From positions 21,695 through 85,694 of the forward strand of contig JAFKAC010000179.1 of assembly GCA_025766275.1 (NCBI GenBank): a DNA stretch of 64,000 nt, written 5' to 3'. Made by a program: the position numbers and the translations under genes. Shown here piece after piece: positions 1-11,498 of this stretch (position 1 is its first letter; each line of letters starts with the position of its first letter). The notes beneath the pieces are model-generated. The model had not been told where the DNA came from and did no database searches. It saw only the letters and a list, made by a program, of their open reading frames with translations. The DNA is from Lactarius indigo (Eukaryota > Basidiomycota > Agaricomycetes > Russulales > Russulaceae).

Positions 1-1
1 G

Positions 2-322
2 GGGCCGACAACGACCGGGGGGGCAGCGATTGAGCTGAACGAATCCAGTGCATTCATGTTGGACGCGCCGACCGACCCGAATGAGCCAGGTGCGTTCGTA
101 TTGGGGTACCCGACTCGTTGTCACTTGGCCTCATGGACAATTACAGCAGGTCCAAATTATGGACTGGACGAGCTCGATCCCATTGACCCCGCTTCATATA
201 CACCCCTTGGCATGGGACAAGGGCACCTTTTCAGTGTAAGCTCATTTTCCACCCTAAATGCTTGCAACGGAATGGCCGAGTTGGGCAAAGGGTTCAAACG
301 TTGGGCTACCGCTGGAATTTAA
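2..322 (+). CDS. Partial unrecognised ORF at left edge
   Basis: An open frame enters from the left edge of the window and runs to a stop at 322. The translated text is ordinary in composition, with segments such as PTDPNEPGAFVLGYPTR and GPNYGLDELDPIDPASYTP, which looks like real protein rather than low-complexity noise. A possible intron donor (GTAAGC) lies near 236, so the last 80 bases may not be coding. I do not recognise the family. No start codon can be assigned because the 5' end is outside the window. It could be the 3' part of a gene or a pseudogene fragment; the decayed Hsp70 fragment next door makes decay plausible. Confidence 0.25.
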   Translation, partial: GPTTTGGAAIELNESSAFMLDAPTDPNEPGAFVLGYPTRCHLASWTITAGPNYGLDELDPIDPASYTPLGMGQGHLFSVSSFSTLNACNGMAELGKGFKRWATAGI

Positions 323-1319
323 TATTTCCGACTGCAAAATGACCGATCTCCTGGGTAATGACAACACTTTCACAGATGTGAGTGACCAGGTTACGCTGTG
401 CCGGTCTGTTTTTTTATTACTGAGATGGGCGGTTTTACAGCCCCCGTCCACGTTTATGGATTCTGCCAAACTTGGCTACCCCACAACGACTACGTCCTGT
501 GGCACCAGCCAAGCCCCTAGTACCGGACAACAAGACTGCTCGACGGCCGTCGGTGTCAAACCCGGAAGGTCATGTGACCCGGCGCGTCATCTGCACGCTT
601 ACGAGATGCGGTTGATCGTGAGTGTTGTTTCCGTCTGCTATCACATCTGATCTGGCTCGCAGGACGGCGTGTACGGGAAGATCCCCAAGGAGATAATAAA
701 GAGGTCCCTCAGCGTCGGCACAACCTGGTTGTGACGCAACAAGGGCAGTGGGCATCGTGCGAAAGTATGGCGGAGGTACCCATCGTTCCCAGCCGGTTAT
801 TGACAAAATTGCGTGTACTACCGAAGAACCTGAGGGCAGCACAAAGCTGCTCGACTAGCTTAGAACCCGGGAGGCTGAACATCCCATCTGACTCTATAGA
901 TTCGTTTTGCTACTTATTTTTCTATCTCGAAAGCACTTGAACGAATGAAAGGAGTGTGCAGGTCAAGCGTTCGCACAAGTCGCACCATAGGAGTGATACT
1001 CCTACTCAAACAAGCGCAACGTCACAACGTGAAAGATAGGTTTTTTTTGCTGAAGTCGCACCGAAAGTTCCTTCAAGCTCCCGTGTATTTCGACCGCAAG
1101 CTGGACACTGTAAGCTGGACATAGAAAGGAACAAAGTGCGTGGTAAAGGTGTTCTACTGAGTGGGGGCGTAAGCGAACGATGAGAGGAATATGCGTGAGT
1201 ACAGTAAACATGCTAGGTGCGTAGGGGGGTTGAGCAAGACGATGTACTTTTGAGGGTCTTAATAGCGGGTCAAGATCGTACGAGGTGGTTGAGGCCCAAG
1301 GATGGTATCAGAAATAATA
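323..1319. other. No gene recognised
   Basis: Only short overlapping open frames occur on both strands and none shows a family motif. A T-run lies near 1040. The minus strand of the last part may hold unrecognisable remains of the C-terminal end of the Hsp70 fragment that follows. Confidence 0.4.
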
Positions 1320-1875
1320 TACGGACCCGAATCAATGTCGAACGTGACCTCGATCTGGGGTACGTACACCCTTTGGGGTAGGTGGAACGCCAACAAGAAT
1401 GAAGTTAGCAAGTAGCTTATTGTCACGGACAAGCTCATGATCGCCCTGGTAGATTTTTGCCTGGATGGTAGTCCGACTACCTGCGGGGGTCGAAGGATTT
1501 GCGACTTCTTCGTGGGAATGGTGGTGTTTCGTGAAATGAGCTTGGTCATGATACCGCCAAGCGTCTTGATGGCTGTGAACTAGCGAACACACTGCCTGCG
1601 CTGGAGAGACCCAGACACGTACTGAGAAATAGGGGGGTGACGTCGAGGAGAAGAACGTCCGTGATATTGCTGGTACCTTAGATGGAGGCACCAATAGCCA
1701 CGGCCTTGTGAGGACTAGCACCGCTCACGACCAAAAATGGATTTGATCGTCTCGACGACTCGGGACATACGTGTCATATCGCCGACTAGAACAACCTCGT
1801 TGATCTCGGATACTTTCACGCCAGCGTCATTGAGGGGTTTATTGCAAGGGTCGACGGTACGTTGAACAAGGGGAT
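1320..1875 (-). pseudogene. SSC1: Mitochondrial-type Hsp70 (DnaK/SSC1-like) pseudogene fragment
   Basis: Reading the minus strand across several frames gives, in the correct family order, the end of the ATPase domain ([16 protein letters not shown], then an SIFGRE segment), the linker (NITDVLLLDVTPL), and the start of the substrate-binding domain ([55 protein letters not shown]). These are hallmark Hsp70 blocks of the mitochondrial DnaK type, a chaperone that drives protein import and folding in the matrix. The blocks jump between frames, the GGMTR glycine is replaced by Asp (VGDMTR), and neither the N-terminal nucleotide-binding part nor the C-terminal lid is visible. This is therefore a truncated, frameshifted copy of about 185 codons, not a working gene. 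Whether it is a processed or a segmental duplicate cannot be judged from this fragment. Confidence 0.85.
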
Positions 1876-3002
1876 AGTACTAAGGGGCTCAGAATAAGCC
1901 ACGTGTGAGCGCCGACGAGGAACTGCCGCTGCTGGAGGTACGTTTCTAGCGGCGGGATGGAGAGTCTAGAGATAGTGTGTAAGGGGGAGGTGAGAAGGAA
2001 GCGGAAGGTTAGGAGTAACGATGAATAACGACACGTGCGTACAGGATTTCAAACGTGAACATTTAATAAGGGAAAGTCGATAAGTTGTACAACCCCAGGC
2101 AGATAGAGAGCGACAATGTGATGAAAGTGAAGGAGCGGGCTCAGCTCGGTGGCAGCGACAGAATCTGTGTGGTGAGAAAGGAATCCAGTAAGACGTAGAA
2201 ACAACCGGGAGTTGGGGGTTACACGTTGAATGAACAACAACAGTGCTGTCCGTGGTACAATGCCCTGACCCCAGAATAAGCGATTGTCATTGTGTGTTTC
2301 AGTCGGCAACTGAATACCCGATTGAGCTGCTCGTACGGCACTGTCCGACGAGCAGGTGCAACGAGGTGAGGGAAAGTACAGAGACATGAACAAGCTTCCG
2401 GACTGGGCCGGACATCTTAGACAAGGCTTGGTCGGTTGGTCGGTAGGACAGTGAATGGTGGGGAAGATAGCTCGCAAGAGAGATTGTGCTAGTCACAAGA
2501 GAAGCAAGAGGTGAAGAGGAAGATGGAGAGGCTGAGGACAGTACGTTCTGAAGTGCCAACTGTTGCGGTGTTGTTCTCTTCGGAAGTTGCCGTTTTTTAT
2601 GTGTTGCTGTTTGTTGGTTCGATTCGAGCCACCGTTCAAGTTGATCGCTTTGACGCTTCCGAGTCTGTCGGTGTTGGCTTATGGAGGCGTCGATGTCGTG
2701 CGCTTTGATTGGCCTGCTGGTGATCGTTTCCTTATGAAGGTACTGTTGTCTCTATTGTATCATTGTGTATCGTTTGCTGACACCTGGAGATCGTAGTTTT
2801 GCACTGTTGGCTCGGAGTTGGTGGTCCATTCGTCTTCGCATCTTCTTGAGACAGGCACTGTTTTGGGTTGGCAGGTAGGATATTCGCGCGTCGTCTTTCG
2901 GGGTTGGAGTCGGTTTGGGGGTCTTGTACGGTATGTCCACCGTATCGATTTCTTCTGGTGGTGGCAATGGGCCTCACCTGTTGTTTGCAGAGTAGTGTTT
3001 AG
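1876..3002. other. No gene recognised
   Basis: Several short frames exist on both strands, including a minus-strand frame around 2049-2477 and plus-strand frames around 2511-2796, but they overlap one another, have no recognisable motif and no convincing splice structure. More decayed host sequence is the simplest reading. Confidence 0.35.
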
Positions 3003-3782
3003 CTAGTCCTTGCTGCGATTATCCATTCTCTGGTTCATCGGCGGGTTCCCTGTACTTCGGTTCGTGTGTCTTCCCCGACTTGTCCCTAAAAACACTGTGA
3101 GTGTTGCGTGGGGCGCTGTTGTGGGTGTTCTGTCAATGACGTCGCGATCGTCCGTCTCGGATGTATCGGACGAGTTTGTTAACAGGTCGGATTGTTTTGA
3201 GACGAAGTTTGTCTGTAATGCAGGTATGATTTCTTCGAGATCGGCTTGGACAAGTTCCCACATGGATTGGTCGTCTCTTGTACAATCTTCGGGATGTTGT
3301 TCAGCGATTTTCCGATCTGTGGGAGTCTCTTTGGTTGCCACAGGATCGCGTTGTTGGTTTCGCATGTTGGATGATTGTGTGATGGGGCGTTCTTGCCTTG
3401 ACTGTTCTGTCTTCGACGTCGTAGGTTCGTCTTTGTCGTTCTCTGCTATAGGTGACGGGTGACTTGTTTCTGCGGGTTCGACAGGGACGGGAGTACAGGC
3501 TAGTTGGTGTACTAAACTTGAGACTTGTTTGGCCAGACCGTGAGATGGCATCGTTTCGTCGTCGGGTCGCGTGATGGGAGTTTTTTTTGCCTCAGCGTCT
3601 GAGTATTTTCTTGCTCGTGTTGTCCGTGATGTGTGGGGGAAGATGGGTTGTTCGTTGGTTGTCGTCGTTCGAGAAGTCTGAAAGTGAGGTCGTTGCTTGT
3701 TTAGGCTTCTGATGGGAGTATGTGGGGTGTTTGACAGGATCGGCCAAGTCGTAGGTGCAGGGTTGCAGGGACGGGCTTTCAA
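3003..3782 (-). CDS. Hypothetical hydrophilic protein (259 codons)
   Basis: A continuous minus-strand frame of 259 codons, rich in Thr, Ser, Arg, Asp and Glu, with no transmembrane segment and no motif I recognise. The composition suggests a disordered protein. It ends about 190 bp downstream of the stop of the larger ParB-like gene on the same strand and could be a separate small gene. An overlapping minus-strand frame (3592-3861) is also open, so splicing or a frameshift may join them. Codons such as TCG, ACG and CGA are frequent in this stretch, so the frame may be open partly by composition. Treated as weak. Confidence 0.3.
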   Translation of the reverse strand: MKARPCNPAPTTWPILSNTPHTPIRSLNKQRPHFQTSRTTTTNEQPIFPHTSRTTRARKYSDAEAKKTPITRPDDETMPSHGLAKQVSSLVHQLACTPVPVEPAETSHPSPIAENDKDEPTTSKTEQSRQERPITQSSNMRNQQRDPVATKETPTDRKIAEQHPEDCTRDDQSMWELVQADLEEIIPALQTNFVSKQSDLLTNSSDTSETDDRDVIDRTPTTAPHATLTVFLGTSRGRHTNRSTGNPPMNQRMDNRSKD

Positions 3783-3974
3783 GAACGTTCATCGTGTCCA
3801 CTGGATGTTTCGATTTTGATAATACAACGACATCATGTTCCAAATACGACTGACTTGGCACGTAAACTACAATCGACTTCGAGGTATGTAAAAGATGGAC
3901 TCCCCCAAACCAGACCTATCATCCACGGCTGCCAGAGTGAGAATCGGGTCGGGGCACGCGATGAAAGGGAATGA

Positions 3975-6900
3975 TCAGAGCGCGGTTTCGTAGGCGTCAT
4001 CTGAGAGAGGCATGAGCCTGGAGGGACCGGGCTTAGGACGAGTCTTGGAAGATTTCTTGGACTGGGTAGTAGAGGGCCTTGAAGAATCGCGAGAAGAGCC
4101 TGGATCGAGAGGCTGGGAGTCATTGGCTCTGCGGCGGGCTTGCTTCTTGGCGGGAGGCTTGTTCTCTACAAAGCGGGAAAGAAGAGGGAAGGGAAGAAAA
4201 TCATTAATAGGAGCAAGAGGACGAGGAAAGGAAGAGATACCTGGGGAGGAGGGTGCGGGATGCTTTCCAGCATCAGGGGCACCTGAAAAAGGATGAATAA
4301 AGCGAGAGAGAAAAGGAGATAGACGGACGAGGCGAAGAGGGAGAACGGGTGTCAAGGATGTCGTCATTGTCTCCGGCTAGAGGAAAAGGAGGGTTGAAGA
4401 AGGAGGGAACATGAGAGGAAGTAAAGTGAGAGGAGAGAGGGGAAGACGAACGAATGAAGGAGTCATCAACGAGGGAGGCTGAGAGAAAGGTAAGAATGGA
4501 GAAGAAGAGGGGGAGGACGGGAGATGGAGAAGGAAAGGGGACTGACAGCGGGAGGAGGTCGGGAGGATAGGGGATTTGGAGATACGTTGCGGAGGGTCTG
4601 GAGATGATGGAGACCAAGTGCGGGTGGGACGTCTTTGCCCTGGTGGAGGAGTAGAGGGACAATTCGGACTGGGAGACTGGTCGCGTGATGGTATGTCGTG
4701 GAGCTCAGCAGGAAGGGAAGGGGTGAAAGAGGAGGAAGGAATGGTGGTCTTGGAAGGAGGAACATCTGGGCGAGTGGCTACGGACTGTAGGATGGGCGAC
4801 AGATTGTAACCGAGCTATAGAAGATGTGAGAGAGATAGGGAGCGAAAAACGAAAAGTACCTCGGCACGATATTCCTCTGAAACAGCGTGAGGCTTCCTGG
4901 GAATGGAGGGGATGGGAGCAGCAGCCATGTCGAATGGATCGTCACATGTGGCATCGTCGCCATAGTGTTCGATGCGTGCTTTATTTTTATACATGATCTG
5001 GAGAGATGAAAAGGAGGTGGGCAGCGGGTGGAGAGGGAAGAGAAGTGAGGAGAGGACGACTCACGTCAGCAAGACGCGTGATAAGTTGATGGGCGATAGT
5101 TTCGATGGCGCCAGGGGGTGCTTCAGGATCTGAGCAAGTGAGGTACTTACACTTCTCGAGGGACTGAATGATTGGCTGAACGGGATCATTTGCGTCTTTG
5201 GAGAATTCGGCATATGCCAACTCCCATGGCCCCACAAAGTCCTCCAATTTGTAAGTGACATCGGAGCCCGACTTGGAGCCGCTGGAGAGACCGTCGGCGA
5301 ACTCCCAGACATGACGAACGGATTTTCCTGGACCAGAAGAGATATGACGGACAGAGAGTCCGACGAAAAGAGTATGGAGTTCGGCCCTGAGGTGGGAAGC
5401 GCTTGGACATGTATCGAGAAGGCGAGCTCTATACTGGCCAATGAGAGCAGACTCGACTGTGACGGCGAGGGCGATGAGCAACCAGTCACGGGGCCTATTA
5501 CGGGATGCCGGGTTCCATGGCAAGCCACTCATAGAGAGGAGACGAGAACCTCTATAGGTGGAGAGACGATGATTGCGCGTAAACTCCCCCCTAGAAGTAT
5601 TCATGAGTTTGAAGATTGTGATATATTCCTCGCAGAACTGGTCTTGAGTCCATTCGACAGCGGCAAGAAAATCCTTGACGGCAAGAGGCACGCGAACCTT
5701 TGGCACAGTAGAAGAGTCGCCGGACTTTGATCGCTTTTTGGAAGACTTTGAGGTCTCATCATCTGTGACGAGAATAGATTTGAAAGCCCCCAAATCTTTG
5801 ACGAGGCCCCTGGCGCTGACATGCTTCAAGAAATGGGTATCCATCTGGGCGATAGAAGTGGTCAAGTGAGAAAATAGGATACGAACGATCTATAGGACGA
5901 CAATCAGTCGTTGCGGTAGATATTTAATAAAACGGTGATACGCTACCTTCCTGCGAACACCCATTTCATTGGTTTTCAGAAGAATGTCAGAAGTTGCCGT
6001 TGTCAAGGCTGCATCGAAAGAGTCGTGAATTGTGTAGAATTTTGCACTAAGTTTAGGGGCCCAGGACACACAAGCCCCAATCCATGAAACGGCCTAACAA
6101 AAGTAATGGTGTCAGTTGAACGTACAAGAAACTGAAACGGAAAGATGCCGCGTATCCTCGATGTGGATATACGCGGCGTATATTGGAGTCCAAAACATGC
6201 CACGTATCCTGAAGTCCATTATACGCGGCGTGTTTTGATGTCCAAAACACGCCGCGTATATCCACATCGAGGATACGCGGCATGTTTTGGAGTCCAATAT
6301 ACGCCGCGTATAATGGACTTCAGGATACGTGGCGTGTTTTGATGTCCAATACACGCCGCGTATCCTCGATGTGGATATACGCGGCATGTTTTGGAGTCCA
6401 ATACACGCCGCGTATAATGGACTTCAGGATACGCGGCGTGTTTTGATGTCCAATACACGCCGCGTATCCTCGATGCGGATATACGCGGCACTCTTATATG
6501 ATGAAGACAGTTGGTCGCTAGGAACAGTGCTCACCTCGGACAGTCCTCTGCGATACTTCGTGGCAAGCTGGTGGACAGCGTAGATAACACTCGCAGTCCC
6601 AAGTGGTATGGGGAATGAGTATCCGTTCATTTGCCAAATCATGGCATATGAGAAATACTCTCGACTGTATTGCGGTGCCATGTCCGATTCCTGGAGGACT
6701 TTGTCGACGTCTGATTGGTATCTCGTGAAGCGGTTGATATTGTCCGAGTTGGGGAAGAAGAGAGAATTGGAAAACGTGGTGGCGGAGTCGTCCTCGCCCT
6801 TATAGTTATCGATGAAACATTTGTCGATTTTTCCGAGAAGATCTTCGTTCCACGAGCTTGCATCTCCTCGCCCTTTGAACGCATCTATCATCCCCAGCGT

Positions 6901-8264
6901 TTTGAACTTCGCTTGGACTTCTGTAGGATCCTTTGAGTCCAACATCTCTGTGGCCAGATCGTCGATGGTCTTTTTGTCAAGAGGCGGTTGGTTCGGGTTG
7001 GCCACACGCTCAAGCATCTCGATGCTTTCGATCAGGAACTCGGAGATGAACTGTCCATTTGTTAGTGCTGTGAAGCCGATTACAGTCACTGGTCCTGCTT
7101 ACCCCACCGTGTGCATCGAGCATCCTAGACAACGTTGACACTTCGAACCATGGTGCGTGTGTGTAGTGTCGACGGATCCGTGACGCCATTACGAGTCCGA
7201 GCGCGAACGAGGGGACAGAATATAGGCGTCGATGTCTCGGAGTTTCTTTCGCCTCTTCGGCTTTCTCCTTGCACAACGTCGCTTTCTCTCGTGCCATCTT
7301 TGTGAATGTCAGATAAAGAATGCTTGCGTCTAGGTCGCTGCCTTTGTCTCGCGTGCGACCCCGGATGTCTGCCTCGTACGCGTCCTTCAATTCGTCTATG
7401 ACTTCTAGTAGAAGCTCTTCTTCCGTCGCCATTCGGTTTCCTTTCGTCTCGTTTCTCGACATGAACCGGTAGATCGCCGTAGCTAGATCACTCCTGTTTT
7501 CCTCGATTTTTTCTTTCTCATTGTTAGTTTCCTTTACTTGGCCCTGTTATCCATTTGCTACGCACCTCTATCGTACAGTCGGATCACCCACGCGCTCGAA
7601 GCTGCGATCTTCTCCTCTATGACCTTCATCGCGTTCTTCATAGCTTCCAGATCTGGGCCGTCTCCTCCTGCTTCGGCTTCCTCACCACTTATCTTCCCGA
7701 TCTGGTTCTTCACCGCTTTCAGCTCCTCCGACTTTATCTTCCTGTATTCGATCAACGCCTTGCGTCGGTGGTTTCCGCCCAGCATCCAGAGATTGTTTGT
7801 CGCGATCGCTTGCTTCCCTTCGTTAGTGAATTCGATCTGCGGTACATCCGAGAGTTTACGCCCGTCTACCGTGGTCAACACCGCTTTCATGTTCTTTACC
7901 CAACTTTTCTTCACCGCTATTTCGATCGCAGCCGCATCCGTGCAGTTGTCCAGATTTTCTGTGAAGCTCATCACTAGGTAATTGACCCACTTTTCGTCTA
8001 CTTTCCAGTCGTTGAATTTTCCCCAGAACGCTCCCTTTGGTGGTTCTGTGATATCCATCGCCAGGTAGCCGAGCTCGGCCGCTTTTTTCTTCTCCCGAAG
8101 TTCCGTTTTCTGAAAACCACTGAACTCGTTCCCATCGCGTCCCTCTCCCAGTCCTGTGGTGATTTTCGGACTTATTTTGGCCGCTTTCTGTAATCTCTGT
8201 TATATCATCGCCGTTGCTGTGTTTGTGTTCTATCATTTTTACTTACCTTTGCTTTGGGTGCCAT
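3975..8264 (-). CDS. Multi-exon gene encoding a ParB/Srx-like-motif protein of unknown function
   Basis: A single gene can be followed on the minus strand from ATG at 8264 (MAPKAK, then a 59-nt intron 8188-8246) to TGA at 3975. Introns read directly are 7051-7102 (52 nt, branch ACTAAC), 6094-6534 (441 nt, see hairpin array), 5890-5946 (57 nt), 4998-5064 (67 nt) and 4815-4859 (45 nt). An intron ending near 7485 has ambiguous borders (donor GTGCGT at 7565 or GTACGA at 7574), and the Pro/Ser-rich 3' part (about 3975-4814) probably contains more. The frame is kept across the introns with clear borders. In exon 2 the motif GGNHRRKAL follows a TNEGKQAI segment; GxHR is typical of the ParB/sulfiredoxin fold, where Arg binds nucleotide. 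The middle part is alpha-helical and hydrophilic; the C-terminus is basic and disordered (KKQARRR) and ends SDDAYETAL. Total length is roughly 900-1000 residues. The role is unknown; a nucleotide-binding nuclear protein is only an inference. Confidence 0.7.
6147..6489. repeat. Seven-unit alternating hairpin array inside an intron (52-bp period)
   Basis: Seven 31-nt units start at 6147, 6199, 6251, 6303, 6355, 6407 and 6459, exactly 52 bp apart. Each has 9-bp arms GCCGCGTAT and ATACGCGGC (minor variants such as GCCACGTAT) around a 13-nt loop. Two loop types occur, one containing CTCGATGTGG and one containing CTGAAGTCCA, and units are present in both orientations. The 21-nt linkers are themselves near-palindromes (for example GTGTTTTG and CAAAACAC around a 5-nt loop). 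The whole block sits inside the 6094-6534 intron of the ParB-like gene; without it that intron would be about 90 nt, close to its neighbours. Confidence 0.95.
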
Positions 8265-9043
8265 ACTAGTAGACAATTTGCAACGGTAGTGTTTCTTATA
8301 TTCGGTAAGCGGGATCAGATAGTGGACCAAGATGCCTTGCTCCAAGTCGCTCTTTGACTTTTCGCACGGATCTCTCCGTCCGGGCCGGTGTTGCCGGTTC
8401 TCACGCCACTCACATTTAAAGTCCGATTTCTTCGAATTTTTGGGCCACCATATTTTATTTCCACCAAGTACTATTGCTCCCACACCTCTGCAAATGTACC
8501 CGTATCTGCAAATTCCAAAAGATCATAGTAGATCAGTACTTTCCCAGTTTCCTTTCTCCCCAAAAAAAATACACTATATTCTCTAACATATGTAGATACT
8601 TTTAGATCCTAAACAGTACCCTTAGAATGCGGAGACAAGCAAACTGAGGGGGCGAAAACGTAAACTACGGTATAATATATCAGCTGTGTTTATGGATTCT
8701 TGTATGCAAATAGTATGAAACAATCGAGAGTTTGTGGCGCAGTCCATGGTTCCTCCTGCAATGCGACACTGCTCCCCCTGGTACGACAGATACAAGATCA
8801 CACAGTATATTGAGGATCAGAGCAAAATCATGGTTGTTAAAAATCAACAGAGGTAATGGGGTGGTCTCAAAAGCGTCCCTACCCCCCCAGATCTGACCAA
8901 TCCCAACATTCCTATGGGACCTCACCTCACTGTGATATTACTATCCATTACTACAGTGACTCTACAAAGTTTGGAGTCAACAGAAGGAGGTGATCAAGCT
9001 GGAGACAAAAAACTTACCAAAGACCGTGGAAAGGTGACAAAAC
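8265..9043. other. Intergenic region upstream of the ParB-like gene and the pogo-like element
   Basis: AT-rich sequence without a supported gene. It must hold the promoter of the minus-strand ParB-like gene (start 8264) and, further right, the left end of the pogo-like element. I could not identify that element's terminal inverted repeat by eye. Confidence 0.4.
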
Positions 9044-10703
9044 ATGACCCAATTTGGCAAGCAATTGGAACTCCTCTTTAGGCACAAAACAGCACCCTTG
9101 GCACAGGGAACTTTCATGGCACGCAATACAAGGCCACTCTCCAAACGTGCTAAGAAATGGAAATTGGAAACCGACAAGGAAGCAAAGCTCGAAGAAGCAA
9201 GCAATGCAGTCACCAATGAGGAGTTCAAGAGCATAGCAGAAGCTGCGCATCACTTCAAAGTATCCTATGACACACTCCAGCAATGTCACCATAGGATTAC
9301 CGGTCCACACTCAAAATCACAAGTAAAAAAGCAGCTACTTAGCAAGGCACAAGAAAACGCTCTCTATGAATGGATCAAGTACATGGGGAGGATAGAATAC
9401 CCCCTCTCAAAGCAGAACCTCTGCACAAAAGTTGCCTACCTGAGTCAGCTTCTTCAAGAAAGGATGGTGGAAATGGGGAAGGAGCTCTTACCCTCCAAAA
9501 ACTGGATACAGAAGTTCCTATCTTGGCACATTGACATCACATTGAAGCAGCCAACAGGTCTTGATGCACAACATGCATGCTGTTTTAACCCTGCTGTTGT
9601 TGCTTAGCACTTTCAGCTTCTTGGCGACCTCATGAAGGAGATGGATGTACCTTGGGAAAACGTGTACAACATGGATGAGAAGGGTATCCAGCTTGGTGGA
9701 GGCAGGAAACTTGACAACACCAAGTTCCTGTACAGTGAGGGACAATGCATCTGCATGAAGTTACAGAACGGAAACCTTGAGCTTGTCACCACCATCAAAT
9801 GTGTCGCCACAGATGGATCAAACCTGAAGCTGACATTCATTTTCAGTGGCAAGAATGTCCTCCACAAAGGGTATTTCAAGGAGGATGGGGTACTGTAAGT
9901 AAACAATCAAGTGCAGAGTTAATGAACACTTACCAGGATTGCAGAGTTGCCTTGTCAGAAAAAGGCTGGACAAGCAACTTCATAGGGCTGCAATGGTTTG
10001 AGAAGTCTTTTGTCCCACAGGCAATGGAAAGGAACGCAAGTGGGAAACTGATACTCCTCATCTATGATGGCCATTGTTCACACAATACCATCGAGCTACA
10101 TGAGGCTGCAACAAAAAACAATATCACATTGTTCTGCCTCCCCCCCCACACCTCACACTGGCTTCAACCACTTGATGTTGGTGTTTTTGGTCCTTTGCAA
10201 CGTGCATGGCAAAAGCGGTGTATCCTTGCGATGGAGGAGACTAGGAAGGGCATAGCATGGCAAAATGTTGTCAGAGAATACATGATTGCTCGCACCAAGT
10301 CCTTCAAGGAGGTGACTATACTATCTGCTTGGGAAAAGTCAGGTATCCGACCATTAAACCTGAGCATCTTCAACAAGGACGACTATGGGCCAAGCTGTGC
10401 ATCATCATTCAACCCCCCACTGCCAGACTCCTTTCCAGTCCTGGCTACTGCAACTGGCAATGTGTCATGAACTCCCCTGTTACCTTTCCTTTTACATCCC
10501 TATCTGATCTATTCCCTTTCTTGGCAGTTACCTTCTCAGACCTCTGTTTCCCCCTTATCTGATTGTTCTAGCACCTTCTGTGCTATTCTTATCCTGCCTT
10601 GCTGGCATGACACCATCTTGTACAATGTTGATATCATCTTGCCAGCACATTACTCTATCTATAGCAATCAGTAGCACTATGTGCTCAGGCGCAATCCTGT
10701 ACT

Positions 10704-10711
10704 ATATAAGG
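10704..10711 (+). promoter_or_regulatory. TATA box of family-1 LTR
   Basis: TATATAAG lies inside the LTR, followed by a C/T-rich stretch. The same box, on the opposite strand, is seen in the other family-1 copies. It fits a retroelement RNA polymerase II promoter. Confidence 0.6.
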
Positions 10712-11108
10712 AACCCTGTAGTGCGCCTTAGCTCCTTAGCTTTGGCTTAATCAATCATCTGCATTGTATCTTCATTGACTCCTTGAGTGCCTCAGTCCCT
10801 TCAGCACTCAAGCCCTTGACCCTGAACCCCTGACCCTTGACCCTTATCTCCTTTGGGTCATTCCCCTCTCAGCCTCTGTGCAGGCTTCCCCCTTGACTCT
10901 GCTCTTATCCTCTTCCTGTCTTACTGGTCAGCCCAGTGACATATGACCTTTGGACTTAGGCCTCTGAGCTCGTCCATTGTTACTGACTCAGTCACCTTTG
11001 CACAAGGGGCTGTTACAGAAGGACTTTCCCACCTCAGCGTAGGGGGAATTACCACAGACTCAGCTACCTTAGTACAGGAGCTGTTACAGATGACCTTAGG
11101 AGTCCTTC

Positions 11109-11498
11109 TGTCACGGTTCCAACAGACCATCCATGACGCGTTTGAGTTCGGGCCCAAGGCAAGGGCAAGTAGAGTCGAGACTTAGTCAAGGACTAAGTCA
11201 AAGTCGGGGGTTTCGTGGCTCAAGCTGAAGGCAATCACACGAGAGAGGGGAATTTGGACAAGGGATGACAAGGCAACTGTAGATTGGATTCAATGGACTA
11301 AGAGTAGACAAGTTATCTACTTGGCTACTCAACTACTCTTATACTCATACAATACTGGGGTTTACATGGCTGTTTTCTATGACACATACATGAGAACACC
11401 ATAAGGTGTGCTACTTCTGAAACTTTGAGTCAATCTTTCGCAATACTTGTTCGCTGGCGTTTTGTGATGCGTGACTGTGATGTCACGTGATCGTGACA
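11109..11498 (-). mobile_element. Solo LTR, family A, nested in the family-1 LTR, TSD CCTTC
   Basis: Starts TGTCACGG and ends CGTGACA, flanked by CCTTC at 11104-11108 and 11499-11503. It resembles the LTR at 53170-53580 in reverse orientation (shared AGAGTATAAG-type promoter core and TCTACTCTTAG block). It is the youngest layer in this nest: pogo-like gene, then family-1 LTR, then this LTR. Confidence 0.92.

Noticed and set aside
4012..4809. Plus-strand frames opposite the 3' part of the ParB-like gene
   Set aside because: They are antisense shadows of the Pro/Ser-rich C-terminal coding region, with Gly/Arg/Glu-rich text typical of such shadows.
6147..6489. CRISPR-like look of 31-nt palindromic repeats with 21-nt spacers
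   Set aside because: The linkers are nearly identical to each other, units occur in both orientations, there is no leader or cas gene, and the locus is an intron of a eukaryotic gene.
6112..6583. Overlapping frames on both strands across the hairpin array
   Set aside because: They are open only because the 52-bp repeat lacks stops; splice sites at 6534 and 6094 place the whole array inside an intron.
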